Assembly (NCBI GenBank): GCA_933207985.1
Contig: OW240917.1
Location: 121,660,149-121,724,148, forward strand
Source of the DNA: Pelobates cultripes
Taxonomy: Eukaryota > Chordata > Amphibia > Anura > Pelobatidae
Direction: 5' to 3'
DNA length: 64,000 nucleotides
This document shows, piece by piece, positions 24,307-37,313 of this stretch. Numbering within the stretch: position 1 is the stretch's first letter; every line of letters starts with the position of its first letter. A program made the position numbers and the translations under genes. The notes under the pieces were generated by a model. The model did no database searches. It was not told where the DNA came from and saw only the letters and a program-made list of their open reading frames with translations.

Positions 24307-24915
24307 CGATGTTCTATAAAAATCTACCCTGTGAAAATCCCCTACCCTCGTCACTTCCGGTGAGGGGAATCAGCTGGATCCTGTGCTGCACATGCGTGCG
24401 AGCACTCCTGCTACTCCTCCACAGCAAGGTCCTGGAAGGTAAGTAAAGCTAGTTTTACACTTTCATTATAATTAGTGCATTCACTAAGCTTAGGCACACG
24501 GGACATTTAGGGTTAAGTGAGGGTTCAAATTAGGGTTAGGTGAGTTATTTTAACATCTCTCACACTCTATTCCTACCCTAACCCTTGAGGTAAGGGTTAA
24601 AATAAAGTGTGAAAATTCACAATTTATAGATATTCCCCTAATGTGAAATATCACTAAATAAAAACAAGTCCCTAATCCTAACCCTAATTTGAACCCTAAC
24701 ATTAACCCTAAATGTCCCGTGTGCCTAAGCTTAGTGAATGCACTAACTATAACGAAAGTGTAAAACTAGCTTTACTTACCTTCCAGGATCTTGCTGTGGA
24801 GGAGTAGCAGGAGTGCTAGCACGCATGTGCAGCACAGGATCCAGCTGATTCCCCTCACCGGATGTGACGAGGGTAGGGAATTTTCACAGGTAGGGGAATT
24901 TGATAGAACATCAAT
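24307..24915. mobile_element. Foldback (palindromic) element with arms of about 230 bp
   Basis: The left arm (about 24307-24540) and the right arm (about 24660-24915) are reverse complements with few mismatches. For example, GGAATCAGCTGGATCCTGTG at 24366 pairs with CACAGGATCCAGCTGATTCC at 24833, and CACTAAGCTTAGGCACACGG at 24483 pairs with CCGTGTGCCTAAGCTTAGTG at 24717. The loop is about 110 bp and contains TTAGGGTTAGG and CCTAACCCT motifs in both orientations. No coding frame is present. It has the structure of a foldback transposon or long MITE, lying in the TET2 3' flank. Confidence 0.85.
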
Positions 24916-25233
24916 CTCATGTAATAGAAAGCATGACTTGTGCTTATCTGTAGAGTGTGCATGACTAAGCACATGCCCAGAGAAGGTCAAACCACAGATA
25001 TGGACCAACATTTACAAAGTGGCAGCTCCCAGCAAGGTAGAAAAAGTAGAAAGTATAAATAAAGGCAAATAGATGGGTGAGTATAATTACTAGAAACTTT
25101 AGGATATCATAGAACAGGGAAAATTAGGTTTCAATGCTGGTGAGAACACCTTACCAGTAAATGTCCTTTAACAAGACACCCAACGATATATATATTCAAT
25201 CTCCAAATACCCCTTTTCTTTGATTGTATAGAC

Positions 25234-25369
25234 CAGGGGTAAGCAGCTTTCAGCACTCCATATTGTCTTAACTACATCTCCCCCGATGCTTTGCCAGCAT
25301 TATGGCTGTAAGAACATAAAGAGTGATGTATTCCACAACATCTGGAGTGCTGAAGGTTGCTTACCCCTG
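25234..25369. mobile_element. Small hAT-type MITE
   Basis: A 136-bp element starts CAGGGGTAAGCAGCTTTCAG; read from the other strand it starts CAGGGGTAAGCAACCTTCAG. The interior also partly self-complements (ACTACATCTCCC against a GATGTATTCCAC segment). Flanks GTATAGAC and GTAAAGAG agree at 6 of 8 positions, a decayed hAT 8-bp duplication. Confidence 0.75.
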
Positions 25370-25497
25370 GTAAAGAGCTGCGGAATATACTGATGATATG
25401 TAAATATGCTAATAATAATAATACACGGTGAATAAATAAAAAACTAGACAGTGGATCCTTAATCCCCAGAATAAAAGAGTTCAACATACAGCTGCCT

Positions 25498-25575
25498 TTA
25501 ACCCCTTAAGGACCAAACTTCTGGAATAAAAGGGAATCATGACATGTCACACGTCATGTGTCCTTAAGGGGTTAA
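25498..25575. mobile_element. 78-bp palindromic TTAA MITE
   Basis: It begins TTAACCCCTTAAGGACCAAA and ends TGTCCTTAAGGGGTTAA, so its 17-bp ends are inverted repeats bounded by TTAA. The body contains CTGGAATAAAAGGGAATCAT. Related copies lie at 46190-46247 (truncated), 50381-50460 (complete, opposite orientation) and 15103-15131 (fragment). Confidence 0.85.
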
Positions 25576-28500
25576 ATAACTATTAAATGATCAATAATCG
25601 TTACACAAAATTTCCATTTTATTACGAGCCCCTACTCACTGCTATATAGAAAGTTAGAAGTCTGGCCTATGTGAAATGTATAGTTAATTCACATCATAAA
25701 ACATCACAAGAAAGCTTACACTTATATTGTGAGATTCAGAATGCCAGTCTACAGTAACGTTCTTGGTCAAACACAACTGGACCTTAAAATCTCCATATTT
25801 CTGAAAGTAGAAACAGAGGGGGGTATAACTGGTAGATGGCAAAAATCATTGGTATACCAAAATAACATAGCTTTTTGTTTAATGAGCACAGTGCCACCAG
25901 CCCTGCCATTTGCATTTTATTTGTATCTAATCATTGATTATTATCCATCTCTGCATCTCTTACGACATACATTTTAAATTCAGATGTAGTTTTTTTTTCT
26001 TCTTCTAAATCTACTTATTGTATGCAGAGCATTCAAAACAGTCTTTATATTGGACTAGCAGTATTGTGAACAGTACAGACTAACAATTTAAAAAACTCAC
26101 ATGACTAGTTCATCTGCACCACATGAGGTCTTTTTGTTGCATAATGCCTAGCTATCATATTAATTTAGGAGGCTTTATATTTGAACAGAAGAGCATGTGC
26201 TACCTATTCCATTGTCAAAGTTAATTCACAGCATCCTTTAGCACTCTGGTGTACGTGCTTCACAAATACACAGAGGCTATAGTTAAAGCTTTGTCACATG
26301 TACTGCGATCATATCTGCAATTTCATACCTCTCAAATGTCCCTATTTAGGGCCCAAATGAGTGTATAACAGAGCTCCAGAGCAATACAATTTACGGTAAT
26401 GTGTCGAGAAATCAGTCTGTGTATATTAGATACATGGTTCTAGTTCTAAATTATATTTTAGTTGCATAAATTGTAATTCGTAATTCACCTAATATTCCTC
26501 AGAACAGCCAACCGTACCCCACACCACTAAAATGAAAAAGTGTCCCCTTTTGTTCACTTGAACTTTTGGGTGGTATGCAATTTTATGACCCATAAAAATA
26601 GCACTACTACTAATTTAAAGCTTATGACGGGGGAAATTATCAAGGCAAATACAGATACTGTTCTGGGATAATGTGTCAAATAAGTAAAATCCCCATATAA
26701 ACCAATATAATGTTTCTCAACATTTAGCACTTTGCACACACAAGGTCACATGTTCTCACTTGATAAATCATTCCATAAATTGTCAAATATAATACTATTT
26801 TGACTTAAATGGTTAATTCAATAGTGTAATTATGTAACCTTGAGGCTAAATCCAGAGCAAGATCCTCAGTACCTTCTCTTCCAACTCTTGCTTTTTAGTC
26901 TACCTAATGTACAGGGCTGCAAAATCTGTTGGTGCTTTATACAGAATAAAAATCGGCCACATTTCAAAGGAAATGCAAAAATGTTGAGCACTCACTTATT
27001 GGCACCATTTTGTGACATGACTTACATAGCTAATCAACATGGTAAACAAAAAAAAAAAAAAACTGTAGGAAATGTTGTTTTACATATTTACTCCCAATAC
27101 TACTGTTTTCATGCTCTGCTGGAAATTACTTCATTTTTTGTGCATTGGAGAAATAGGTTGTAAATATATAGATAAAGGTAAATCTTCTCTCAGTATTACA
27201 GTGAATTAATGATATGCTGCTCTGTTATTTCCCTAATATATTGGCCTTTTAAAAATACCTGCACCACAGTTATTTTTGGATACATCCTATGCAATGATAA
27301 AAAAAAAACAAAAAACAACAACACTATTTTAGACTGTGTTAAATCTACATCTAAACATGTAATTCTGTAAACTCAAGGAAATAGATTGTTTTTGTTATCC
27401 TGTGCAAAAGCACTGGGGGAAATATAATGCATTAGAGGTTATATTGTATCCTTTACCTTAAATACCAACAGAGAAGCAGAAATGCCATTTTTGTACGTAT
27501 GTTTGAGTACATGCAACTAAAAATAAACAGATATCTTGAGCGACACCCATATACAGTAACTACAGTTGTCAGTTTAAGACCAGACACTTGAAATTCAAAC
27601 ATCCTCCCTACATATTGTTCGGGTGCTGTTCACAGTAATCCACAGTTCCCTGTGGAGCGTGGAAGGTTTTCTAACTCATTTACAGTCCATCCTCTATGCA
27701 GAGCAGAGGAACTGACCAAAGAGCAATGTGAGACATTTCTCAGCTGGCAGAGACCAACACTGGAGTGTAGGTGAATATATTTGGAGTTTATTTAATCTTA
27801 ATTTGCAATGCAACAGGAAACCAATAATGTGCTTATGGTAGTTGGCACGGTAGTCGGGTTTAATCAGAACACAAACTTTGTAAGATGCTCAAGATTTTGA
27901 TTGCATGTATATGCCAATATGTATTTAAGTGCATAAAAACGCAGTTTAAAGTTTTAAAAAGTAAATTACTTAATAAATACAGTAAAGCACCATTAAAAAT
28001 AAAATCCTATATTTTTCCGGTTTAAGAACATTAACATTGAATTATATTAAGCGAAAAAAAAATAATAATATAAGATTTATAAATGTGACGTCCCTTTCTA
28101 GAATCGGAAAGGCTGTTGATTTCTAGGTTGTTCTCAAAGGTCTAGCTTTTTTCTCCTTTTGTATTCCTCAGCATGATTAAAAATATAAATATATGTATTT
28201 TGCTCAGATTTATAATGTTATTAGTTTGTATACACATCTAAATGAAAAACAAACAAAAAAATATATATAAAAGTCTTTGCACATATAGCAATGGCAGGAA
28301 AATGTAACATTTTCTTTGTAGTTTTCCTGGGGAAACAGAATATATACAAAAACAGATGTTAGACAGTATAGGGATTATTTAAGCCGCTCTCCTTTCATCT
28401 GTTAAAATGAACACATTATATGTTGATTCAAAAAAAAAAAAAAAAAAAAAGGAATACTAAGTGTAAAACAGTATGAATATAAATCAAAAGAGTTATAAAC

Positions 28501-29252
28501 TGACATTTTAAAATGCAGAGTGATTTGGTTAACATGTAAAAAATAATTTTTCAATTAATTTATTCTCATTAAAATTGTGTATGTTATTCAAGGCATTAAA
28601 CATATAGACTTATAAGGACACTCTTTTTAGCACCAATCTTTCCAAAGAATGTCCAGATATCTTCAGTGTTTTGTTGTTGTTTTCCCTCCCTCTATAATAA
28701 AAACTGTGCATCTAGACTACTTACATACACCGGAGGTCAATTTTATACCACGTATATAAAAACCAAAACAAAAAAATTTAAAATAAAAATTGCATTTCCA
28801 GTATTACTTAGCACAACAGGAATTCAGCACCAGATGTTATTTGTAAGATTCCTGATGTGGAAACACTACAGTAAGTTCAGCTCTGGCTCCTAGCTATACA
28901 CTATATTTCTTTTCTATAAAAGTGATCACAGATGTACAATTTTTGGAGGAGAAAGATAAAAAAATACTTTTATAATTCATCCACTAAAACCGGTTTTGTT
29001 TTTCAATATCTTTTGAACACCTTTGCATAGGATGATTTTACATTCTTCCTCAACACATCCTGTAACCATCTCTAAGTTAAAGAAGAAAACAATGATATTA
29101 AATATAAAACTTGCATTGCTGGTATTCATTCCCAGATTGGTTTAGTCAAATACTGTCTCTCCTCTGTACAATGCACATTCCACACAACCACACTGCCTAG
29201 CCTGTAAAAAAAATCTTGCACCACTTAGATGTAAATGAGGTAACCCAGCAGA

Positions 29253-30556
29253 CTACATATATCTGTTGTAAGGACCTGTAACTCGTGTTAAGGCGTAAGG
29301 AGATGACATGACAAGTGAATCTGTGGTAAGTGACATTGTCCTCTGTGAGAGAGATTTAATGAAACCAAGATAAGCTGGTTCGCCAGACTCATGTGCTGGT
29401 TCAATGGGTTCTCGCTTTGCTTTCTTGTAAGATTTTGGAGCCACATAGTCTGGGCCATATTTTTCACAGTCCTCTTCCTTTTCCCTGGCCTTACCTGCCA
29501 TCTTTGCCTCCCATAGCGCCAGGCCATGCTTTGGCTCATTCATGCTTTTATGTTGATAGAACACAAGGGATATTCTGGTAGGGTGATTCCTATTGGGGTT
29601 CTTTAATGGGGTTGTAGCATGGAGTTCACGCTTTGCACATTCAATTAAAATTGATCCATGAGTTGGGGCAACTGCTACGCCTCCTATTTCAGGATCCAGA
29701 AAGCTCTGCTCACTATCTGACCAAACATCTTCTTTTTCCTCTGGTACTGAAGTAGTGGCCTGTGTTAACTTTTCATGAACATTAGCACCATTAGTTCTTG
29801 TGAGGCCTCCAAGCGTAGTCCTATCATGGTTTAGACCTGGAAGCATTTTTGATATTCCATTGGCTGCATGTGAGCTTATTTCACCATTTTCACCATAAGG
29901 ATGCAGAGAGCCAGCTCTGCCTTCCAAGGTACTTGATGTCTCATGAGGCCGGTATGAGTGTGGAAAGGTAAAGTCACCATTTTTGTTCATGGAGGAGTAA
30001 TCTGGATTAAATAAATTGGATTTTGAAGCACCATCTATTAACAAATGATCAGATGAATGCAAAGAATAAGGGTTAAAATGCCCTGCAGGGTGAGAAGTTA
30101 GTTTATGATCATATCCATTAAAATTATCAGCTTGCATGTCCTCGTTCCCATAATTCAAGTACTTGTGGCCATATGTTTGGTTATTAGTGAACTTCTGCTG
30201 GTACAATGACTGGACTGGAGGCAAGCTTAATTTATTCATGGAGTCTTGGTTTTTAAACTTATATAAGTCAATAGGAGGTGGGTGTGGAGGGTAAGGGCCA
30301 ATATAATTTGAACAATTTTCCATAGGAACATTTCCATTACATGGGTAAGGAGGACATGGGCTACCTTGATTTAATGATCCTTGATAAGGATTCATGAGAT
30401 TGGAGGCACAAGCAACTGCTGAGTTAGGAGGGGCATGGAAAAGATCCATAAGGCTTGCATAATGATCTGAGCCTGAAAATGAGGCCATGGGATTAGTATG
30501 GTTGACATTAGGAATGGAACTGTGCTGCATAACTGGTCTTGAATTTCTCAACAGAT
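29253..30556 (-). CDS. tet2: TET2 last coding exon (human exon 11), with stop
   Basis: The acceptor is TTTATTATTTGCAG| before 30556; the stop TAG is at 29255-29253. The first half ([14 protein letters not shown] to about 29740) is the low-complexity insert, rich in Pro, Asn, Ser and Tyr. The second half resumes the catalytic fold at [21 protein letters not shown] of ELHATTP at 29621-29619 matches human H1881 (third Fe ligand); R of PTRISL at 29576-29574 matches R1896 (2-oxoglutarate); Y and H of VFYQH match Y1902 and H1904. The protein ends VTGPYNRYM, with Met where human TET2 has Ile. The insert is about 55 residues shorter than in human. No ATG starts this exon. Confidence 0.95.
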
Positions 30557-31326
30557 CTGCAAATAATAAAAATAAAAAGATGTTTACTCTGAATTATATG
30601 CCATCACAAAAGCTTAAATGTCATTAAAAGCTGAAAAGGTTGCCATATTAAAGCAGGTCTTTCACCGTCTGGGATCTTTGTATGATTTGCAGTGACCCCC
30701 AACATTTGCGTCGCTGCTGGGAGTCTAGTAACATAGGGTGAAGGTAGGTTATATTGAATTTGCCCCTTGCGGGTGCCGCCGATCTCTTCTGTGCAGTCCT
30801 CTTTAGCTCCTGGTGCTTTAGCCGACAGGAGCAAACGTCAGCGCTGTACTCTCGCACATATGCAAGAGTACAGCATTAAGGTCTATGGAGGATCACTCAA
30901 GCTCCTCCATGGAAAGAGCTATTTTCTGGTGTTGGCTGGGGCAAATTACAAGCAAAATTCCATGTGAAATTTCACCACAGTGAATGTGAGTATTTCATAA
31001 ATAATTTATCTTTATAAAATAGCCATTTCTGATATAGTGATGATAAAGGCTTTAAATTAAATTAATCATCAAGACTAAGTTAAGACTATACACCCACTCC
31101 TCTATGCTTTACCCTCACATACAGATATAACTAGATATTCACCTAGCAGATCAATCATTTGACAAATATATAGTTACACACAGTGCAATACATACAAAGT
31201 TATGCAATTAAACACCCGGTCCCATACATAGACAAAAATCACACAGCAAGTTACATATGTACACAGTCACACACATACATAGACTTAATCATGCACATTC
31301 ACATGCACACACATATACAGCCAAGT

Positions 31327-32300
31327 GAAAAAAGGGCACTCTTTTTCAATTCTAGGGTTTTACATATCAGGACATAATCATCTGTTCCTAAGCAGGGCTT
31401 AAAATTAGGATGAACAACAACATATGGCATATGATTTAATATAAATAAAGTCAAAGTGGAGAAGCCATGTGTGGAAAAACTAAGTACACCTTATGATTCA
31501 GTAGCTTGTAGAATCACCTTTAGCAGCAATAACTGGCCTCACATTTGACTGTAGAATACTTTGGTCAACTCAATGACTGCAAGGTTCCCAGGTCCTTTGG
31601 CTGCAAAACAAGCCCAAATCATCACCCCTCCACCACCATGCTTGACTGTTGGTATGATTTGTTCGGTGAAAACCAAACACAGCATATCAGCACAAACGTG
31701 GTGTTGTGCATTAAGGCCAAACATCTACACTTTGGTCTCATCTGTTCTAAAGACATTGTTCCATATGTCTTGTGCTTTATTTAGATGCAACTTTTCAAAC
31801 CCAAGCCATGCTACTATGTTCTTTTTAGAGAGAAGGGGTTTTCTCCTGGCAGCCCTTCCAAACAAACCATACTTATCCAGTCTAATTATACTGTCATGAA
31901 CGTTAACATATCACAAAAATGAGACTTGTAGGGTCTGAGATTAACATTTTTTTGTTGTTGCAATTTCGCTGAGGATTGCACATTCTGACCTGGGAAGATT
32001 GGAAACTGTCTTGAAAGTTTCCCACTTTTAAAATTTTAGAATGAAGGACTTTAAATTGTTTAAAAATGGCCTTATAACCCTTCCACGTTTGATGGGCAGC
32101 AACATTTGCTTCTCTAAGATAATCTATACACAATTACTGTACACAATAATTGCGGATGTCTTTTCTCCTTGGCACTGTGTTAACACACACATGAATGCTC
32201 CAGACCAGCAACTTGATAACACTTCAGCTTTGACATAGGTGGTCACACTTACTGATGATCAATTAATCAAAGGCGATTTGATTAGCAATGCCTGTCAGGT
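31327..32300 (-). pseudogene. Old Tc1-type transposase remnant in TET2 intron 10
   Basis: On the minus strand near 31724-31540 the frame reads MFGLNAQHHVCADMLCLVFT then EQIIPTVKHGGGGVMIWACF and AAKGPG. This matches the Tc1 transposase segment around the GGGGVMVWG box between the first two catalytic acids. Flanking non-coding sequence (AGTACACCTTATGATTCAGT near 31484) is typical of Tc1 copies. Neither the catalytic acids nor clear terminal repeats remain; the boundaries are approximate. Confidence 0.65.
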
Positions 32301-32656
32301 ACATGGTTGCTCCATTTTGGCTTTATTTTTGTTTAAAAAAAAAAATTATGACACAGCATAATATGTCATGTGTTCATCTATATATATATAGATATTTGGA
32401 CACAGTCACATACAAAGACAGCTTTATTGAGGATAAAGCCATCTCCTTACCTTCAGCTTACCTGCATGTCAGCACTGGGTTTGATAGAGAGGAGGCTATA
32501 GCTAATGTCCCTTTTGTCTAGCAGAAGTGAATCATGGGATAGAAGCAGACAGTAGGTGCCAGGATATCAATCAACTCCTGCTGCCTGTGTCATTCACGTT
32601 TCAACTCATAGGGGCATCAGGTTGAATTAAGTCTGGTAGACAGCAACTAGAGGCAG

Positions 32657-32742
32657 CTCACTGACAAGGCCCAAAGAAGGCTATCTGGGATTCTGTACCT
32701 TTCGTGCAGAGGGGACTTGCTGGCATTTCGAATCTGGACTGC
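32657..32742. repeat. 86-bp repeat, copy A (intron 10)
   Basis: The segment from CTCACTGACAAGGCCC to AATCTGGACTGC is repeated at 35628-35713 in the same orientation with about two mismatches over 86 bp. It is AT/GC balanced and has no coding or terminal-repeat features; origin unknown. Confidence 0.8.
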
Positions 32743-33359
32743 AATATTTTACATTTCAGGACTAAGCAGGACAGGGACCCTGCAACCAGACCACTTCAAT
32801 GAGATGAATTGGTATGGGTGCCAGTAATGTCGCTTTAATTTAAATCGCACAACATGAGGACAACCAGGCATACAATGTAAATAAATTACAAAAAAAACAA
32901 AAAACATACAGTATTACAAACAAACAAAACTCATATTGCTAACTTCAACATCAACGCTCAAACAACAAAAGTGGGACTAAGGCATTTTTTCCCACTTATT
33001 GTGAGAAAATATCTAAGGAGCCTCACCGAATGCTCCATAGACTTCAGTGTTGTACTCTTGTGCATGTGGGAGGGCACAGCACAGATTTGAGCTACTGACA
33101 GATGAAGCACCATGAGCTGAAGTTTGAAGATGGTGACACCTATTGGGAACTGTATCAGGTATGTATAACTCACCTCTGCTGTACCCCAGGGATACTGCAC
33201 ACCAAGTAGCGATGTATCTATCGAAAGCCTTTGCAAAACATGCAAAGACCCCAGAAGGTCACAGAGCTGCTTTAAGTAGAAAATTACTATATCAGACACA
33301 TTATTTAACCATGACTAAGACAAACAGATAGTAGTAAAGATCTAAAAGGCATACAATAC

Positions 33360-33717
33360 CTGCCAGCTGTTTCTCATGTGCTGCAGTTTCCAGATGTGAA
33401 TTCTTGTAGCGTGAAGGCTTCTCCTTTTCATTTTTGCTACTGCCGTTTTCAAGAGATGCAGACAATTTTTCAGCTGCTGCCTTTTTGGCCTCCAATTTCT
33501 TCTGCCGACATGTTTTTACTGGTTCTGCTAGCATCCTCACTTGCCTACGAAAATGAGAAAGAACCTGGATAGCACCAGAACTTTTCTTCTCCTCTTGAGC
33601 TGTAGTACTTCCAAATTCATCCACATCAGAAATCTTGTAAAGAGGTAAGACATGCAATTGTTCGTCCTGGGGCAATTTGCCAATATCACGATTGTCTTCT
33701 CTGGTTAAAGTGCAAAC
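33360..33717 (-). CDS. tet2: TET2 exon (human exon 10), 358 bp
   Basis: The acceptor is CCATTTCCTCAG| and the donor TGGCAG|GTATTG. It encodes [40 protein letters not shown] and [20 protein letters not shown], then [20 protein letters not shown] and a Lys/Ser-rich tail. The first part is beta-helix core; the second enters the low-complexity insert that interrupts the catalytic domain in all TET proteins. At 358 bp it is about one codon longer than the human exon as I remember it. It ends in phase 1; the split Asp codon is completed by the last exon. Confidence 0.94.
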
Positions 33718-34338
33718 CTGAGGAAATGGAACATAAACAGTTTTTTGGCTTACTGGAAAAATAAATACAAGTAAAACAGACTAATCTACTGAAAACAGAC
33801 TGTTTCCAAAGTGTTAATTATTTGTTTAAAACGTGTTTTACCAGAAAAATACGTCAAACTTTCTCTTGTTTCCAATTATGTCTTGAAAGCATGAACAATA
33901 CAATGATGTTTTTGGGTACTTTTTTTTGTTTACATTTTTCAATTGATACTGTTGCCAATCAAACTGCATATGCTTATTAGCTTAGAATATTTTTCAATTA
34001 ATATAGAAATATAGAATGTAGAATATTCCCAATAACTTTAGAGGTTTATGGTAAGTACCATGTATTACAATTTATCAAGCATACAAAAAAAGGAAATATT
34101 AGGTACATACTAGTGTTTACTAAATCAACATACATAAATATATGTATTGATATGTCACCCACCATTTTCTGAAATATGATTTCTACAGGTTTGTGACAAA
34201 GTCTATGATAAATTTTAAAACATAAAGGCACCCTTTCTCAGAACAAGTGTTTATTTGTAAAAAAAAAGAAAAAAAAGAAAAAAAAAGCACTACATAAACA
34301 AGGAACATTACATTTTTTAATAATGCCAAAAACACCTA

Positions 34339-34614
<276 letters not shown>

Positions 34615-34939
34615 TTATATAGCCTAAATTTGTAAGATGGAAGGAATACATTTTTTAATCACACCAGGGGAAACGTAGATTAATCAGTTTTTATTATTTT
34701 AATATATAGGAAACACACAAACGCTAGTAAAAAGGAATAAGGTTCAGTAACAAACAAAGATGTTTATGCTTTATGGATAACAATGTCAGTATACACCCCA
34801 TAGTTTGCTACTATGAATACTACTAAGAATGGAAAAAAACAGACAGTTTTACAGTGTGTACAGACACATTTTATTAATAGCCGACATCATACTAATATGG
34901 GTTATATCAGTGTCTAAGTTATTTCATTAAGGTAGGTAC

Positions 34940-35029
34940 CTGGTTGTTATATGCATCAGGTGCAAGTTTCTTGTAGATTGGAGCCATCATGGTTGACAAG
35001 TGCTGTAGACTGGCTTCCAACTTTTCTTC
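34940..35029 (-). CDS. tet2: TET2 exon (human exon 8), 90 bp
   Basis: The acceptor is TTTTTTCTGCAAAG| and the donor AACCAG|GTACCT. It encodes exactly 30 codons, [20 protein letters not shown] then [10 protein letters not shown], a helical segment at the start of the catalytic double-stranded beta-helix. A long A-run (14 A's on the plus strand at about 35039-35053) forms the T-tract upstream of the acceptor. Length and phase match human exon 8. Confidence 0.93.
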
Positions 35030-35442
35030 CTTTGCAGAAAAAAAAAAAAAAAAGTTTAATACAAAATAAAATAAGGAAGTGGCATTTTTCCATCACAACT
35101 GTAAATCAGAAAATGCATATTAGGAACCACCTTGCTACACAGAGTTTCAACATCAGATACCAAAGAATGAAAATGTATTCAGCATGTTTCATACCAGAAT
35201 AGGTAAGTTGCAGTTAACACATTAACAAATAGAGATATCAGAATAAATAGATACAAATGATTATTGCCTACCTATATGTTAAAATTAATGTATTATTTAG
35301 TTTGTATGGCAACACATTCATCGGTGCAGTGCAACTGATTGGTGAAAGATTATATTTTATTAATTTCATACCTCTCAGGCCACCCTAGACCTCACAGCTC
35401 TAGTAAATCTGTTTTCAGGAAAAGGGAAGGGACGAATGGGGG

Positions 35443-35822
35443 CATGGCTGTGATGAAATTTCAGATCTGGACTACCCTTATGGGCAAGATTATTTTCATA
35501 CGCAAATGGTATAGGTTCTCTTTGTAATGGTGAGCAAAAACTATTTTAAAACCTGAGCGGGATTTACAAAAGGGTAATCCAGACGTGGACCCTGTGCTCT
35601 ATAGGCCTAGAGGGTTTTCAGCTACACCTCACTGACAAGGCCCAAAGAAGGCTATCTGGGATTCTGTACCTTTCGTGCAGAGGGTACTTGCTGGCATTTC
35701 AAATCTGGACTGCCCTTATAAATGGGATCAGTTTGATATGAAAATAGTATAGGTTCTCTCTGTAATGGCTCAAGTGAGAAAAAACTATTTTGAGACCTCA
35801 GCAAGGATTTACAGAAGGGCAA
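35443..35822. repeat. 86-bp repeat copy B and a tandem relative (intron 7)
   Basis: The 35628-35713 part matches 32657-32742. The following stretch to 35822 (GTATAGGTTCTCTCTGTAAT, then AAAACTATTTTGAGACCTCA) also resembles 35460-35572 (GTATAGGTTCTCTTTGTAAT, then AAAACTATTTTAAAACCTGA). Intron 7 therefore has a diverged tandem duplication of about 255-bp period containing this sequence. Confidence 0.7.
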
Positions 35823-36540
35823 GCTATTGAGTTTCTCTAAGCTTTTGTCCATTCTCAGAGTTCTCATATTTTCTGTTTTTGCAGTGACAATATTAGCATA
35901 ACAGACAGCAGCCTTGCTACAGATGTGTCTCTCATCCTAGGGCACACACATGCAGGTTGAAAGACTGCACTGCGTGACAGAGGGAAACCATACAGGGCTA
36001 CCTATATGTGAAACACTGCTGAAGAAGTCGTGCATGGGCTTAGATGTGTAGAAATTAAGTCTTGCACATGCAGACACATGATGTCCTCACAAAGCACTTT
36101 TTTCAGCTCTCCCACCATATTGTGACATAGGCAGTCTTTTAGGTGAAAAGGAGGACTGAGGGAAGAACAGGTGTCACTCAGTGCTACTGTGTGACTTGAT
36201 AGGTCTGCAATCCTAAGAACCTAGAAGATGATCTGTCTCCTGCTCACATAACAACAAATACAAGTGGGATAGTGGTTTATTAAGCCGAGAAATAACCTGG
36301 GATGGATTATATGGATACAAAATTGGGGCTGTTCTGTCTGTTTGAACATTTGAGAAGCACAAAGATTTGTAATGTTGAATCACTGATGTGGATCTGCTGA
36401 GACTAGCAAATATAATACTGAGGGGAATAGGTACCAAATTAATCTTAAACATTTAATATTTACATGCAAATTAACAATTTTAAGAAACAAACATATTGCT
36501 TGAAACAAGGTATGTACCTCGAATTTGTAAGTTTCCTGAT

Positions 36541-36991
36541 TTAAAGGACCACTATATTGCCAGGAAAACATACTCTGGGCCCCCCTGCTGCCGGGCTCTA
36601 GGGTGAGGAAGGGGTTAATCCCTTACCTTTTTTACAGCGCCGGGCTCCCTCGGTGCTGGGGACTCTCCTCCTCTTTTCCCTGTCATCGGCTGAACGCTCA
36701 TGCGCGGCACGATACACGCGCGTATTCAGCCAGTCCATAGGAAAGCATTCTCAATGCTTTCCTATGGACGCTGGCGTCTTCTCACTGTGAAAATCACAGT
36801 GAGAAGCGTGGAAGCGCCTCTAGCGGCTGTCAATGAGACAGCCACTAGAGGCTGGATTAACCCTAATGTAAACATAGCAGTTTCTCTGAAACTGCTATGT
36901 TTACAGCAGAAAGGGTTAATCCTAGCTGGACCAGGCACCCAGACGACTTCATTAAGCTGAAGTGGTCTGAGTACCTATAGTGATCCTTTAA
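36541..36991. mobile_element. TTAA-flanked MITE in TET2 intron 7
   Basis: The left end is TTAAAGGACCACTATATTGC; the right end on the other strand is TTAAAGGATCACTATAGGTA. TTAA bounds both sides. The interior is GC-richer than the surrounding intron and contains two internal palindromes (CCTATGGACTGG near 36733 and AACTGCTATGTTTAC near 36890). The short open frame at 36700-36960 is a by-product of this composition and not a gene. Confidence 0.8.
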
Positions 36992-37313
36992 GTATATTAC
37001 CACATGCATATATTTGCAAAAATAAATCCTGCATTTAACTTAAGCTTGACCTTTTCTCTATCTCTCCTGTCCTATACTTCCTAAAGAAAGCAGACTGAAA
37101 ACACAAAAACAAACGTTTTCCCATAAATCTTTGCAAAGTAAAAAAAAAAATCTGAATGTCTTTGGCAAAACATACAAAAACAGCACAGAAATATTTATAG
37201 TTTTGTTTTTGCTGCATCTAATTTGGACAATCAAAGTAATAGCGCACCACATGTGACACAAAATATCTTTTTTTTTTTTTTTATCACATGGAGTTTTGTG
37301 AGACATCCATATA

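Larger units (their letters stand above)
20026..29252 (-). other. tet2: TET2 3' flank, including the 3'UTR of undetermined length
   Basis: About 9 kb of AT-rich sequence lies directly downstream of the TET2 stop with far fewer transposons than elsewhere. Minus-strand AATAAA signals occur among others at 28559-28564, 27787-27792, 24110-24115, 20248-20253 and 20144-20149. The sequence alone does not show which is used, so the UTR could be 0.7 kb or much longer. The only clear elements inside are the foldback at 24307-24915, the MITEs at 25234 and 25498, a short L2-like tail near 24110-24165 and the (TA)n at 20894-20934. No other gene was recognised. Confidence 0.45.

Noticed and set aside
29288..29539. 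83-codon minus-strand frame
   Set aside because: Alternative frame within the TET2 last exon, which has clear coding similarity in the other frame.
36700..36960. 86-codon frame
   Set aside because: Lies inside the TTAA MITE at 36541-36991 and includes its internal palindromes.
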